Assembly (NCBI RefSeq): GCF_000189775.2
Contig: NC_015555.1
Location: 1,251,001-1,315,000, forward strand
Source: Thermoanaerobacterium xylanolyticum LX-11
Lineage (GTDB): Bacteria > Bacillota > Thermoanaerobacteria > Thermoanaerobacterales > Thermoanaerobacteraceae
Direction of reading: 5' to 3'
Length of the DNA stretch: 64,000 nucleotides
How positions within the stretch are numbered: position 1 is the first letter of the stretch; the number at the start of each line of letters is the position of its first letter. Positions 33,653-42,441 of this stretch are shown in pieces. A program made the translations under genes and the position numbers. The notes under the pieces are model-generated. The model made no database searches, had not been told where the DNA came from, and saw only the letters and a list, made by a program, of their open reading frames with translations.

Positions 33653-34621
33653 ATGATCAATCACAGGCTTGAATGTATTGACATTGGTAGTGATTACTGT
33701 CCTTGCTATTTAGCAGAATTAAACGAATGTATTGTTTGTTCTCAATTGCAAGGGAAAGAATTTTGCGATTGCAATTGGAATGGCGTATGTGTATATCAAG
33801 ATTTTATTTGGTCAAAAAGAAAAGCAAAAGCAAAAAGGGAAACTATTGTGGCAGATATAATTGATAAACAAAATATAAATAAAAATTTAATAATATTGAC
33901 GCTATCTGTATCTAATAAAATGGCAAGAGACTTAAATGAACCTGGATCGTATGTGTTCTTAAGAGATGAGTCAAGTCCTTCTTTTTTCGACGCACCAATG
34001 TCTATAATGTACGCTGATGAAATAAGTGGAATTATAAAGATTGCTGTGCAAATTAACGGCCCTAAGACAAATTTAATCAATTCATGCGGTAAACATGTAT
34101 TTTTGAGAGGCCCATATTGGAATGGATTGTTTGGACACAAATATATAAAAGGTACTAGAAATTCAAAATGCCTTGTAATATTAAGGGGTATAGCACAAGC
34201 ACCTGGAGCAATAATCATAAACAAGTTATACAATAACAACAATGAAATAACTGTTATAATTGATAAGGGTAAAGTTGAAGAGTTTTTTATTTGGCAGTAT
34301 ATTAATAACTTTAATTTAAAGATAATTACGACAGATCTTTTAAGTAACGATGGGCAAGATGTTTTAAAAAATGCAATTGCAGACAAGGATATTAAATTAA
34401 TTTACAGTGGAGGTTCTGATGAACAACATCTAAATATTTTAAATTATTTAGATTTACTTGATAGCAAAGCTTATTTTGCTGTATCAAACAATAATACAAT
34501 ATGCTGTGGAGAAGGTATTTGCGGCAGTTGTGAAGTCCAAATTGATGGGCAAAAAATAAGGTCATGTAAAGTTCAATTAGATGTTAGAAAGACAATTGAA
34601 AGGAGAGTATTACATGGTTAA
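33653..34621 (+). CDS. PyrK-like FAD/NAD-binding iron-sulfur oxidoreductase subunit
   Basis: 322-aa protein with an unusual Cys-rich N terminus (about 1-45; Cys at CPCYLAELNECIVC and CDCNWNGVC), a ferredoxin-reductase-like FAD/NAD module (about 60-270) and a C-terminal CGEGICGSC...C cluster of the PyrK 2Fe-2S type. It resembles the electron-transfer subunits of dihydroorotate and sulfide dehydrogenases, yet no pyrD is near. It overlaps the following FAD oxidoreductase by 8 nt, so the two likely form one enzyme. AGGAGATG precedes ATG 33653. Substrate unknown. Confidence 0.75.
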   Translation: MINHRLECIDIGSDYCPCYLAELNECIVCSQLQGKEFCDCNWNGVCVYQDFIWSKRKAKAKRETIVADIIDKQNINKNLIILTLSVSNKMARDLNEPGSYVFLRDESSPSFFDAPMSIMYADEISGIIKIAVQINGPKTNLINSCGKHVFLRGPYWNGLFGHKYIKGTRNSKCLVILRGIAQAPGAIIINKLYNNNNEITVIIDKGKVEEFFIWQYINNFNLKIITTDLLSNDGQDVLKNAIADKDIKLIYSGGSDEQHLNILNYLDLLDSKAYFAVSNNNTICCGEGICGSCEVQIDGQKIRSCKVQLDVRKTIERRVLHG

Positions 34622-35897
34622 GGTTGTTGTTATTGGCGGTGGTTGGGCAGGATGTGCAGCAGCTCTTACGGCAAAAAAAGCAGGTGCTGAAGTCGTATTG
34701 CTTGAAAAAACAGATATGTTGTTAGGTTGTGGTTTAGTAGGAGGAATAATGCGAAATAATGGCAGGTTTACTGCTGCAGAAGAAATAAAATATTTAGGTG
34801 GATATGAATTAATTGAAATAACTGATATGTGTGCAAGACATAGAAATATTGAATTTCCAGGTCATAAACACGCTAATCTGTACGATATAACTAAGGTTGA
34901 GCCTGAAATAAGAAAAATGCTATTAAATAAAGGGATTAAAATTAAATTTATATCTAGAGCGGCAGATGTAATAATGGAAGACAAGACAAAAATCAAAGGT
35001 ATTGTTTTAGACGATGAATCAGTTGAATATGGCGATGTATTTATAGAGACTACCGGCTCAACAGGGCCTATGGGAAATTGTTTAAGATACGGCAATGGTT
35101 GTTCAATGTGTATACTAAGATGTCCATCTTTTGGACCAAGGATAAGCATAAGTTACCGAGCAGGTGTCGAGGATATTTTAGGAATGAGATCTGATGAAGT
35201 TTATGGTGCCTTTAGTGGGTCTTGTAAGTTGAATAAGGATTCATTAAGCGATGAAATCAGAGAGAAACTTGATAAAGAAGGCGTTGTTGTGTTGCCAGTT
35301 CCTGAAGAAGATGTAAACATGGATAAACTGAATATAAAAGTATGCCAACAATATGCACTTCCAGAATATGCAAAGAATGTTATATTACTTGATACTGGCC
35401 ATGCTAAGCTGATGACTCCATTTTACCCTTTAGAAAAATTAAGAAAAATTCCAGGACTTGAAAGAGCCAGGTATGAAGATCCATATTCTGGAGGAAAGGC
35501 CAATTCAATTAGATATCTCTCTATTGCTCCTAGGAACAATGGAATGAAAGTAAAAGGTCTTGACAATTTGCTTTGCGCGGGAGAAAAATCAGGGCTTTTT
35601 ACTGGACATACAGAAGCCATGACTACTGGATGTCTGGCAGGGCACAATAGTGTTAGGCTGTCATTAGGAATGCCGCTTTTAGAATTGCCAAGAAATTTAG
35701 CATCTGGAGACCTTATCGCATATGAAAATGAATGTATAGAAACAAAAGAAGGATTGAAAAATCGATATACGTTTGCAGGCGGGGTATATTTTGAGAGAAT
35801 GAAATCATTAGGGTTGTATACTATAAATACTGATGCGATTAGAGAAAAGATAGAAAGAGATAATCTTATGGGAATATATAATGAAAAATTGGTTTAG
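34614..35897 (+). CDS. FAD-dependent oxidoreductase related to TrmFO/GidA
   Basis: 427-aa flavoprotein with an N-terminal dinucleotide fold (VVVIGGGWAGCAAALTAKKA) and a C-terminal TrmFO/GidA-like flavin segment (LLCAGEKSGLFTGHTEAMTTG). A mid-protein Cys motif (GNGCSMCILRCPSFGPR) could bind a cluster or act in redox. It is not TrmFO itself: both the Cys motif and the partner gene differ. AAAGGAGAG precedes ATG 34614. It probably receives electrons from the upstream PyrK-like protein. Reaction unknown. Confidence 0.72.
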   Translation: MVKVVVIGGGWAGCAAALTAKKAGAEVVLLEKTDMLLGCGLVGGIMRNNGRFTAAEEIKYLGGYELIEITDMCARHRNIEFPGHKHANLYDITKVEPEIRKMLLNKGIKIKFISRAADVIMEDKTKIKGIVLDDESVEYGDVFIETTGSTGPMGNCLRYGNGCSMCILRCPSFGPRISISYRAGVEDILGMRSDEVYGAFSGSCKLNKDSLSDEIREKLDKEGVVVLPVPEEDVNMDKLNIKVCQQYALPEYAKNVILLDTGHAKLMTPFYPLEKLRKIPGLERARYEDPYSGGKANSIRYLSIAPRNNGMKVKGLDNLLCAGEKSGLFTGHTEAMTTGCLAGHNSVRLSLGMPLLELPRNLASGDLIAYENECIETKEGLKNRYTFAGGVYFERMKSLGLYTINTDAIREKIERDNLMGIYNEKLV

Positions 35898-35919
35898 GCA
35901 AGTCTAAAGCTTGCCTAAA
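35893..35919 (+). other. Strong hairpin after FAD oxidoreductase
   Basis: TTTAGGCAAG (35893-35902) pairs perfectly with CTTGCCTAAA (35910-35919), 7-nt loop. The T tract is poor (GTATTGTCTTTTG). It probably acts as a 3' end or stabiliser; the left arm overlaps the stop codon. Confidence 0.65.
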
Positions 35920-35996
35920 GTATTGTCTTTTGTATCAAAAAATGTTATATTATATGCGGTGTGTTGGGTGTATAATAAATGTGGGTGTGAAACGTT

Positions 35997-36704
35997 ATGG
36001 AAAGATTGCAAAAATACTTGGCTGAGTGCGGGATCGCGTCCAGAAGAAAATGCGAGCAATTGATTTTAGATGGAAAAGTTAAAGTCAATGGTGAAACTGT
36101 AAGAGAGCTTGGTGTCAAAGTCGACCCCAACAAGGATGTTGTTGAATACAATGGTAAAGTAGTCACTAAAGTCAATAAAAATATATACATCATGCTAAAT
36201 AAACCTGTAGGATATATTACGACGGTTAAAGATCAATTTGATAGGCCTTCAGTAATAGACTTGGTTAGTATTGATGACAGGGTGTATCCAATCGGTCGAT
36301 TGGACTACGACACTTCAGGATTGCTTTTGCTTACGAATGACGGTGATTTGGCAAATAAGCTCATGCATCCGAGGCATAATATTAACAAGGTATATATTGC
36401 GCAAATAAAAGGTGTGCCAGACAAAATGAAGTTGGATATGTTTAGAAACGGACTTCGTATTGATAATTATAAAACTGCCAAAGCTGAGATAGATATATTA
36501 AAAGTCACAAACGGCAATTCTACCGTAAAAATAGCCATACATGAGGGACGAAACAGGCAAATCAGAAAGATGTGTGAGCTAATTGGACATCCTGTCTTAA
36601 AGTTAAAAAGAGTAAAAATAGGCAATTTGGATATTGGAAATTTAAAAACCGGACAATGGCGTTATCTATCTAAAGATGAAGTAGAATATCTAAAAAAATT
36701 ATAG
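35997..36704 (+). CDS. rluB: rRNA pseudouridine synthase RluB family
   Basis: Modifies uridine in 23S rRNA. The 235-aa protein has an N-terminal S4 domain (ERLQKYLAECGIASRRKCEQ) and the RsuA/RluB catalytic domain with PIGRLDYDTSGLLLLTNDG (catalytic Asp) and EGRNRQIRKMCELIGHPV. In Bacillus and mycobacteria rluB follows scpB closely; here five genes are inserted between them. The RluB/RsuA distinction is by context. Confidence 0.9.
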   Translation: MERLQKYLAECGIASRRKCEQLILDGKVKVNGETVRELGVKVDPNKDVVEYNGKVVTKVNKNIYIMLNKPVGYITTVKDQFDRPSVIDLVSIDDRVYPIGRLDYDTSGLLLLTNDGDLANKLMHPRHNINKVYIAQIKGVPDKMKLDMFRNGLRIDNYKTAKAEIDILKVTNGNSTVKIAIHEGRNRQIRKMCELIGHPVLKLKRVKIGNLDIGNLKTGQWRYLSKDEVEYLKKL

Positions 36705-36717
36705 GAAGAGATGGTTT

Positions 36718-37095
36718 ATGTTTAAAATCAAGTTCGCGTCAGAAGAAGATTTAAAATATATAAAAAAAATTGCTGATTATTTTAAATTGTCTCTTTTGGT
36801 AGATCTGAACAAATGTATTAATATGATAGCAACAGATGAAAAGCCTTTTGGCTTTATAACAATAAAAGTGGATGATGATACGGCTTATATAATAGGACAT
36901 GCTGTTTTGCCTGAATATCAGATGAAAGGTTATGGAACAATGCTTTTAAAGGTTGCATTGAACAACGTATATGATTTTGGAATTAAAAAGGCATGTGTAA
37001 AAAATTCTATTAGCGATGATTTCTATATTGGAAATCATTTTAAAAAATCCGACAATGGCTTATATGTTGACATAGAAGAATTATTAAAAAAATAA
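36718..37095 (+). CDS. GNAT family N-acetyltransferase
   Basis: 125-aa single-domain GNAT protein with the acetyl-CoA loop region YQMKGYGTMLLKVAL and a preceding beta-strand AYIIGHAVLPE. The N-terminal helix region is short. Substrate unknown. It lies 13 nt after rluB and 17 nt before speE, so one could ask whether it acts on polyamines; the sequence does not say. Confidence 0.75.
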   Translation: MFKIKFASEEDLKYIKKIADYFKLSLLVDLNKCINMIATDEKPFGFITIKVDDDTAYIIGHAVLPEYQMKGYGTMLLKVALNNVYDFGIKKACVKNSISDDFYIGNHFKKSDNGLYVDIEELLKK

Positions 37096-37112
37096 TTTAG
37101 GAGGAATGAAAA

Positions 37113-37946
37113 ATGGAACTATGGTTTACCGAACATCACAATGATTCTATAGGTTATTCATTAAAAGTAAATAGAACATTAAATTCTGAAAATACCCAAT
37201 ATCAAAAGCTAGACGTAATAGAGTCTGAATTTTACGGTAGGGTATTGATTCTTGATGGAATTTTGCAGACGACAGAGAAAGATGAGTTTGTGTATCATGA
37301 GATGATAGTGCATGTTCCACTTTTTACTCACAAAAATCCTAAAAGTGTTTTAATAGTAGGTGGTGGCGATGGTGGTGCCGTAAAAGAAATTTTGAAGCAC
37401 GATTCAGTAGAGAGAGTTGTTCTTGCAGAGATTGATGATCGTGTTGTGGAAAATTCGAAAAAATATCTACCTACAATTAGCTGTGGATTATATGATGAAA
37501 AAGTAGAGATTATGATTGGCGATGGAATAAATTATGTGAGTGAGCACAAGAATGAATTTGATGTTGTAATTGTAGATTCGACAGATCCTATAGGCCCTGC
37601 GGTAGGGTTATTCACAGAGGATTTTTATAGATCTGTGTATGAGTGCTTAAAGGAAGACGGAATTATAGTAGCACAGACAGAGTCACCTTTTATTTATGGT
37701 AGCTTAATAAATAAATTAAGTAAGATGTTTAAAAATATTTACCCAATAGTAAAGCCATATATATGTACTATACCGACATATCCGGGGCATTTGTGGACTT
37801 TTACAATGGGTTCTAAGAAGTATGATCCTGAAGCTGTAGATGTGAATAATATTCCTAATATTGACACAAAATATTATACGCCACAGTTACATAAGGCCAG
37901 CTTCGTATTGCCGAAATTTGTAAAAGAAATTTTTGAGGAGGCATAG
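37113..37946 (+). CDS. speE: Spermidine synthase
   Basis: Transfers aminopropyl from decarboxylated AdoMet to putrescine. The 277-aa protein shows the N-terminal beta region ([17 protein letters not shown]), [10 protein letters not shown], the SAM-fold [14 protein letters not shown] and the catalytic [19 protein letters not shown] precedes. It is paired with speB (3-nt gap); the AdoMet decarboxylase gene speD is at 49439. Confidence 0.95.
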   Translation: MELWFTEHHNDSIGYSLKVNRTLNSENTQYQKLDVIESEFYGRVLILDGILQTTEKDEFVYHEMIVHVPLFTHKNPKSVLIVGGGDGGAVKEILKHDSVERVVLAEIDDRVVENSKKYLPTISCGLYDEKVEIMIGDGINYVSEHKNEFDVVIVDSTDPIGPAVGLFTEDFYRSVYECLKEDGIIVAQTESPFIYGSLINKLSKMFKNIYPIVKPYICTIPTYPGHLWTFTMGSKKYDPEAVDVNNIPNIDTKYYTPQLHKASFVLPKFVKEIFEEA

Positions 37947-37949
37947 TTT

Positions 37950-38816
37950 TTGATAATAAAAGACAATTTATCAAACGGTGGAAAATTTTTAGGAAGCAAC
38001 GATGATTATTATAAATCTGAAATTGTGATTGTAGGTGCTCCTATGGATTACACTGTAAGCTTTAAACCTGGTACACGCTTTGGACCACAGGCAATAAGGA
38101 TGGCGTCTTTAGGATTAGAAGAGTACAGTGTATATTTGGATAGAAGTTTAAAAGACAAAAAGTATTATGATTATGGTGATTTGATATTACCTTATGGAAA
38201 TGTAGAAAAATGTTTAAATATAATTGGTGATGCTGCTAAAGATATTATAGATGCTGGGAAAAAGCCGATATTTTTGGGTGGTGAGCATTTAATAAGTGCT
38301 CCAATCTTAGAAAAAGTTTTTAAAAAGTACGGAAATGAGTTAGTTGTGCTTCACTTTGACGCACATACAGATTTGAGAACTGAATTTTTTGGAGAAAGAG
38401 ATTCCCATGCCACAGTTTTAAGAATAGCCTCTGAATTTGTAAACAAAAAAAATATGTATCATTTTGGTATACGCTCAGGTGTTAAAGAGGAATTTGTATT
38501 CGCGTTCAAAAATACCAATATGTTCTTATATGATGTTGTTGAACCTTTGAAATCAATACTTGATAATATAAAATCAAAGCCTATATATATCACATGGGAC
38601 ATAGATGTTTTAGATCCCGCTTTTGCACCTGGTACCGGTACTCCTGAACCCGGCGGTATAACCTCAAAAGAAGCGCTAAGTGCAATACACATGTTGAAAG
38701 ATCTAAATGTTGTAGGTATGGATCTGGTTGAGGTATCGCCTGATTACGATCATTCAGGTATAACATCGATTTTAGCTGCAAAATTGATCAGAGAGTCTAT
38801 TCTATCATTCTTATGA
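37950..38816 (+). CDS. speB: Agmatinase
   Basis: Ureohydrolase converting agmatine to putrescine and urea. The 288-aa protein contains the manganese motifs GGEHL, HFDAHTDLR and TWDIDVLDP, then AFAPGTGTPEPGG. TTG 37950 follows GAGGAGG (37934-37940). With SpeE it completes the agmatine-putrescine-spermidine route; arginine decarboxylase is not in the window. Confidence 0.93.
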   Translation: MIIKDNLSNGGKFLGSNDDYYKSEIVIVGAPMDYTVSFKPGTRFGPQAIRMASLGLEEYSVYLDRSLKDKKYYDYGDLILPYGNVEKCLNIIGDAAKDIIDAGKKPIFLGGEHLISAPILEKVFKKYGNELVVLHFDAHTDLRTEFFGERDSHATVLRIASEFVNKKNMYHFGIRSGVKEEFVFAFKNTNMFLYDVVEPLKSILDNIKSKPIYITWDIDVLDPAFAPGTGTPEPGGITSKEALSAIHMLKDLNVVGMDLVEVSPDYDHSGITSILAAKLIRESILSFL

Positions 38817-38830
38817 TAAGTTTCTTTTAA

Positions 38831-38868
38831 AATAAGACCAGTTTTTAATAGTTGGTCTTATTTTTTTA
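38831..38868 (+). terminator. Intrinsic terminator after speB
   Basis: AATAAGACCA (38831-38840) pairs with TGGTCTTATT (38853-38862), followed by a long T run. Confidence 0.9.
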
Positions 38869-38919
38869 TAGAAATATTAACTTAACAAGAGTATAATATT
38901 GAGTAAAGGAGGAGTTTTA

Positions 38920-40314
38920 ATGTCTAAGATAAAAATAACGGAGACTGTTTTAAGAGATGCACATCAATCATTGCTGGCAACTAGGATGACAACTGATGAA
39001 ATGCTTCCTATAGCAGAGAAATTAGATGAAGTTGGCTTTTTCTCGTTGGAAGCATGGGGCGGTGCTACATTTGATGCATGTATGAGATTCTTGAACGAAG
39101 ACCCATGGGAAAGATTAAGACTTTTAAAGAAGGCGATTAAGAAGACGCCTCTTCAAATGTTGTTAAGAGGTCAAAATTTACTTGGATATAAACACTATCC
39201 TGATGATGTTGTAAATGAATTTATAATAAAATCTGTTGAAAATGGTATAGATATAATAAGAGTTTTTGATGCATTAAATGATGTGAGAAATTTACAAGTG
39301 CCAATAAAATCTGCAAAAAGCGCAGGTGCTCATGTGCAGGCAGCTATTGTATATACAGTTAGTCCTGTACATAATACAGATCATTACTTGAAAGTGGCAA
39401 AGTCTCTTCAAGATATGGGTGTGGATTCTATATGTATTAAGGATATGTCTGGAATATTATCACCTTATGCTGCATACGATCTGATTAAATCTCTAAAAAG
39501 AGCACTTTACACGCCGATTCAACTGCATAGCCATTATACAGCAGGACTGGCTTCAATGACTTATTTAAAAGCCATAGAAGCTGGTGTAGACGGAGTTGAT
39601 ACAGCCATTTCTTCTCTTGCTTTAGGAACATCACAGCCAGCTACAGAATCAATTGTGGCTGCATTGAAAGATACAGAATATGATACAGGGTTAGATTTAA
39701 AATTGCTTGCTGAGATAGCTCAGTATTTTAATGTGGTTAAGCAAAATCACAAAAATGACAGCGATATGTCTTTGCTTATGTCTGTTGATGTTAAAGCATT
39801 AGAGAGTCAAATACCAGGGGGAATGTTATCGAATTTGGTTTCACAGCTAAAGCAGCAGAACGCATTAAACAAATATCAGGATGTCTTGAAAGAAGTTCCA
39901 AGGGTACGAGAAGATTTAGGATACCCTCCTCTTGTTACTCCAATGAGTCAAATGGTTGGAACTCAGGCTGTTTTAAATGTTATTACAGGAGAAAGATATA
40001 AAATAGTTCCTAAAGAAATTAAAGATTATGTCAAAGGTTTATACGGGATGCCACCAGCTCCAATTTCAGATTCTATACGAGAGAAAATAATTGGCGATGA
40101 AGAAATAATCTCAAATAGGCCAGCAGATTTACTAAGTCCTCAATTGGATGAATTTAAAAATGAGATAAAGGAATTTATAGAGCAAGATGAAGATGTTTTA
40201 TCATATGCATTATTTCCTCAAGTAGCAAGAAGGTTTTTTGAGTATAGGCAAGCTAAAAAATACAAAATTGATTCAACATTATTGAATATCGAAGAGAGGG
40301 TTCACCCAATATAA
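38920..40314 (+). CDS. Carboxyltransferase: pyruvate carboxylase subunit B / oxaloacetate decarboxylase alpha
   Basis: 464-aa carboxyltransferase with a TIM-barrel domain (ITETVLRDAHQSLLATRM, FDALNDVRN, HSHYTAGLASMTYLKAIEAG) and the C-terminal conserved PYC/OADA domain. The protein ends before any biotinyl (MKM) domain, so a separate biotin carrier is required and is not encoded here. It may be a transcarboxylase or decarboxylase subunit. AAAGGAGGAG precedes ATG 38920. It is a monocistronic-looking gene between two terminators. Confidence 0.88.
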   Translation: MSKIKITETVLRDAHQSLLATRMTTDEMLPIAEKLDEVGFFSLEAWGGATFDACMRFLNEDPWERLRLLKKAIKKTPLQMLLRGQNLLGYKHYPDDVVNEFIIKSVENGIDIIRVFDALNDVRNLQVPIKSAKSAGAHVQAAIVYTVSPVHNTDHYLKVAKSLQDMGVDSICIKDMSGILSPYAAYDLIKSLKRALYTPIQLHSHYTAGLASMTYLKAIEAGVDGVDTAISSLALGTSQPATESIVAALKDTEYDTGLDLKLLAEIAQYFNVVKQNHKNDSDMSLLMSVDVKALESQIPGGMLSNLVSQLKQQNALNKYQDVLKEVPRVREDLGYPPLVTPMSQMVGTQAVLNVITGERYKIVPKEIKDYVKGLYGMPPAPISDSIREKIIGDEEIISNRPADLLSPQLDEFKNEIKEFIEQDEDVLSYALFPQVARRFFEYRQAKKYKIDSTLLNIEERVHPI

Positions 40315-40316
40315 AC

Positions 40317-40352
40317 AAAAAAACTATAGGTATAAAGCCTATAGTTTTTTTT
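40317..40352 (+). terminator. Intrinsic terminator after carboxyltransferase
   Basis: AAAAACTATAGG pairs with CCTATAGTTTTT (loop TATAAAG), then more T. Confidence 0.9.
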
Positions 40353-40428
40353 ATCTTAAAAATAGTTGTGTAACACAATTTTAAAATAAACATAACATGT
40401 AATAGAAAAATGAAAGGGGGTTTTAACA

Positions 40429-40791
40429 ATGTCTGATCCACAATATTACCCTGGACATTGTAGAACGACATATACAGTAAGGCCTGGAGATTCAATGTGG
40501 ACCATAGCGAATATGTTTGGCATACCATTAGACTGTTTAATAAGAGCTAATCCACAGATACCGAATCCAAATTTAATATATCCGGGACAACAAATTTGTA
40601 TACCAGCATATTGCCCGCCAGAGAGACATTGCAGAGAAATGTATATAGTAAGGCCTGGAGATTCAATGTGGACTATAGCTAATATGTATGGCATACCATT
40701 AGACTGCTTAATAAGAGCTAATCCACAGATACCAAATCCAAACTTAATATATCCAGGTCAACAAATTTGTATACCACATCACTGCTGGTAA
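40429..40791 (+). CDS. Two-LysM-domain protein, possible spore coat or cortex binder
   Basis: 120-aa protein made almost wholly of two LysM domains (YTVRPGDSMWTIANMFGIPL and the near-identical YIVRPGDSMWTIANMYG), separated by a Cys/Pro linker. LysM binds peptidoglycan or chitin. No signal peptide is visible, which fits proteins placed on the forespore surface by the mother cell, like SafA. GAAAGGGGG precedes the ATG. The DNA is a tandem duplication of a 171-bp unit. Confidence 0.85.
   Translation: MSDPQYYPGHCRTTYTVRPGDSMWTIANMFGIPLDCLIRANPQIPNPNLIYPGQQICIPAYCPPERHCREMYIVRPGDSMWTIANMYGIPLDCLIRANPQIPNPNLIYPGQQICIPHHCW
40471..40778 (+). repeat. Tandem 171-bp duplication within LysM gene
   Basis: Segments 40471-40607 and 40642-40778 are direct repeats with a 171-bp period. 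By eye about nine differences in 137 positions; only two change the protein (Thr/Ile and Phe/Tyr). This points to a recent duplication or ongoing gene conversion under purifying selection. Confidence 0.9.
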
Positions 40792-40800
40792 AATATAAAA

Positions 40801-40834
40801 ATGTTGAGGTACCAAAGTATGGTATCTCAACATT
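40801..40834. terminator. Bidirectional terminator between convergent genes
   Basis: ATGTTGAGGTACC (40801-40813) pairs with GGTATCTCAACAT (40821-40833) with one G-U pair. T runs on the plus side and A-rich sequence (AAAATATAAAA) before it serve both strands. It separates the plus-strand LysM gene from the minus-strand gene ending at 40827, whose stop codon lies within the stem. Confidence 0.85.
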
Positions 40835-41465
40835 TTACATGTACATAAATAACGTTTAAAAAATTGCTTTTAAATTTGATTATCTTTACTGGACCATTAT
40901 CAATTTTTTCACCACATTTAAGGCAAAAAATATTTTTATTTTTAGTTATTTCTGAGTATGATTCGTCAAACCGTAATGATCCATACTTTATAAAGCTTTT
41001 CCAGCCAGTTTTACACAATTTACGCCTATTATCATAGTCAGCATAAACCCACTTTAATAATCTGTGAAAATGAAAAGGATATTTTGTATAACTGAGAAAT
41101 CTCTTTGAAAGACCAAGAGATAATGCATAGTTTTCAAAAGTATTCTCTATTCGATCCTGAAGTGGATTCAATATTTTTGTGCTTTTGTAATTATAACCAT
41201 TAGTTTTTAGATATTCTCTCAAATAGTCAAACATATAACCTCTGCAGACATGTATTTCCTCATTTTTGTCTACTTTCATTTGGTCTAAAAAACCGATTGA
41301 AATTTCAGCGGCTTTATGCAAATACAATTTTTTGCTAAAGTTATCCTCCGTATAGTATGTAAGAGGTATTATATCATAATGGTATTCATTAGTTTCGACT
41401 CTCATAACACCAATACATGTCCCACCGATTAAGCTTCCACTTCCAGCGTCATCAATCTGTATCAC
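40827..41465 (-). CDS. Conserved-looking hypothetical protein with C-terminal Cys cluster
   Basis: 212-aa protein I do not recognise, the only minus-strand gene in the middle of the window (besides the small mciZ-like frame). The N terminus (IQIDDAGSGSLIGGTCIGVMR) has an Asp-rich strand-loop-strand look reminiscent of RNase H-like folds. The C terminus has CLKCGEKI and a final Cys that could bind zinc. The middle is rich in Tyr, Lys and Arg. GTG 41465 follows AAGGAG (41478-41473) at 7 nt. Divergent from surE. Function unknown. Confidence 0.7.
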   Translation of the reverse strand: MIQIDDAGSGSLIGGTCIGVMRVETNEYHYDIIPLTYYTEDNFSKKLYLHKAAEISIGFLDQMKVDKNEEIHVCRGYMFDYLREYLKTNGYNYKSTKILNPLQDRIENTFENYALSLGLSKRFLSYTKYPFHFHRLLKWVYADYDNRRKLCKTGWKSFIKYGSLRFDESYSEITKNKNIFCLKCGEKIDNGPVKIIKFKSNFLNVIYVHVKC

Positions 41466-41555
41466 ATTATCACTCCTTGCTTATATATTAATTTTATATT
41501 AAAATCATATTAATTATTCAGTACATGAATGTAATAATATAGTAGGAGGATGCGT

Positions 41556-42308
41556 ATGAATGTTTTGCTGACAAACGATGATGGCGTCTTTTCTGATGGC
41601 ATAAACCAATTGGCTGGTTTTTTAAAAGATTATTATAATGTTGTTGTCGTTGCACCTGATAGAGAAAGAAGTGCTGTGGGACATGCCATAACAATGCATA
41701 AGCCTTTGAGGATTAAGAAAATCAAAGATGATGATAATATTAAAATTTTTTATGCAAATGGAACTCCGTCAGACTGTGTGAAACTGGGAATAGATGTAGT
41801 TATGGATAAAAAGCCAGATATCATAATTTCTGGTATTAATAATGGCTTCAATTTAGGTACAGATGTCTTATATTCTGGGACAGTTTCGGCTGCAATGGAA
41901 GGAGCTATTAATGGTTATCCTTCGATTGCATTATCGCTGGAAGCTGAGGCTAAATTATCAAATAAAGCTATGCTTTATATCAAAAAACTTATAGATAATG
42001 TTGTACAAAATGGTCTGCCAAAAAATTGTTTATTAAATGTAAACATACCGAATGTAGGTAGTGGGTTTAAGGGTATAAAAATTACAAAATTAGGCCATAG
42101 AAATTATACTGAGAATTTTACAAAAAGAATCGATCCACGAGGTATGGATTATTATTGGCTGGCAGGAAAAGTTTTAGAAAATGCCAATGACGAAGATAGT
42201 GATATAATCGCTGTTAAAAACGGTTTTATCTCTATAACTCCAATACAACTCGACTTAACTATGTATAGCTTCATTGGTAATTTAAAAAAGTGGGATATGT
42301 CTATCTGA
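41556..42308 (+). CDS. surE: 5'/3'-nucleotidase SurE
   Basis: Metal-dependent nucleotidase acting on nucleoside monophosphates and some polyphosphates. The 250-aa protein begins NVLLTNDDGVFSDGI with the metal-binding DD pair, then VVAPDRERSAVGHAIT, GTPSDCVKLGI and ISGINNGFNLGTDVLYSGTVSAAMEG. AGGAGG (41544-41549) supports ATG 41556; the ATG at 41550 abuts it. Confidence 0.95.
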   Translation: MNVLLTNDDGVFSDGINQLAGFLKDYYNVVVVAPDRERSAVGHAITMHKPLRIKKIKDDDNIKIFYANGTPSDCVKLGIDVVMDKKPDIIISGINNGFNLGTDVLYSGTVSAAMEGAINGYPSIALSLEAEAKLSNKAMLYIKKLIDNVVQNGLPKNCLLNVNIPNVGSGFKGIKITKLGHRNYTENFTKRIDPRGMDYYWLAGKVLENANDEDSDIIAVKNGFISITPIQLDLTMYSFIGNLKKWDMSI

Positions 42309-42441
42309 ATTTTTGAAGCAAGAAATTTATTATTAAATTTATTGGCATTTTTTATTCATCGATTGCAGGATTTTTTGCTTACGTATAGAATATTTTATAT
42401 GTGGTACTAATTTAAAATCAAACATAGAAAGGGTATAAACT

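Noticed and set aside
33796..34386. Minus-strand frame (196 codons) opposite the PyrK-like gene
   Set aside because: Antisense shadow with low-complexity hydrophobic composition; the plus-strand protein has clear motifs.
34614..35897. Assignment of the FAD oxidoreductase as TrmFO
   Set aside because: Has an extra Cys motif and a PyrK-like partner, and lacks the usual topA-trmFO-xerC-codY context.
35928..35977. Sigma-A promoter before rluB (several TATA-like words)
   Set aside because: No -35/-10 pair with acceptable spacing could be defined.
40370..40410. Sigma-E or sigma-K promoter before the LysM gene
   Set aside because: CATAACAT is a fair -10 but no matching -35 at 14-15 bp, and no sigma-K AC...CATAnnnTA arrangement.
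42309..42441. Possible small gene or riboswitch in the gap between surE and the RpiR-type gene
   Set aside because: AT-rich 133-nt spacer with no open frame with a ribosome site and no convincing conserved fold.
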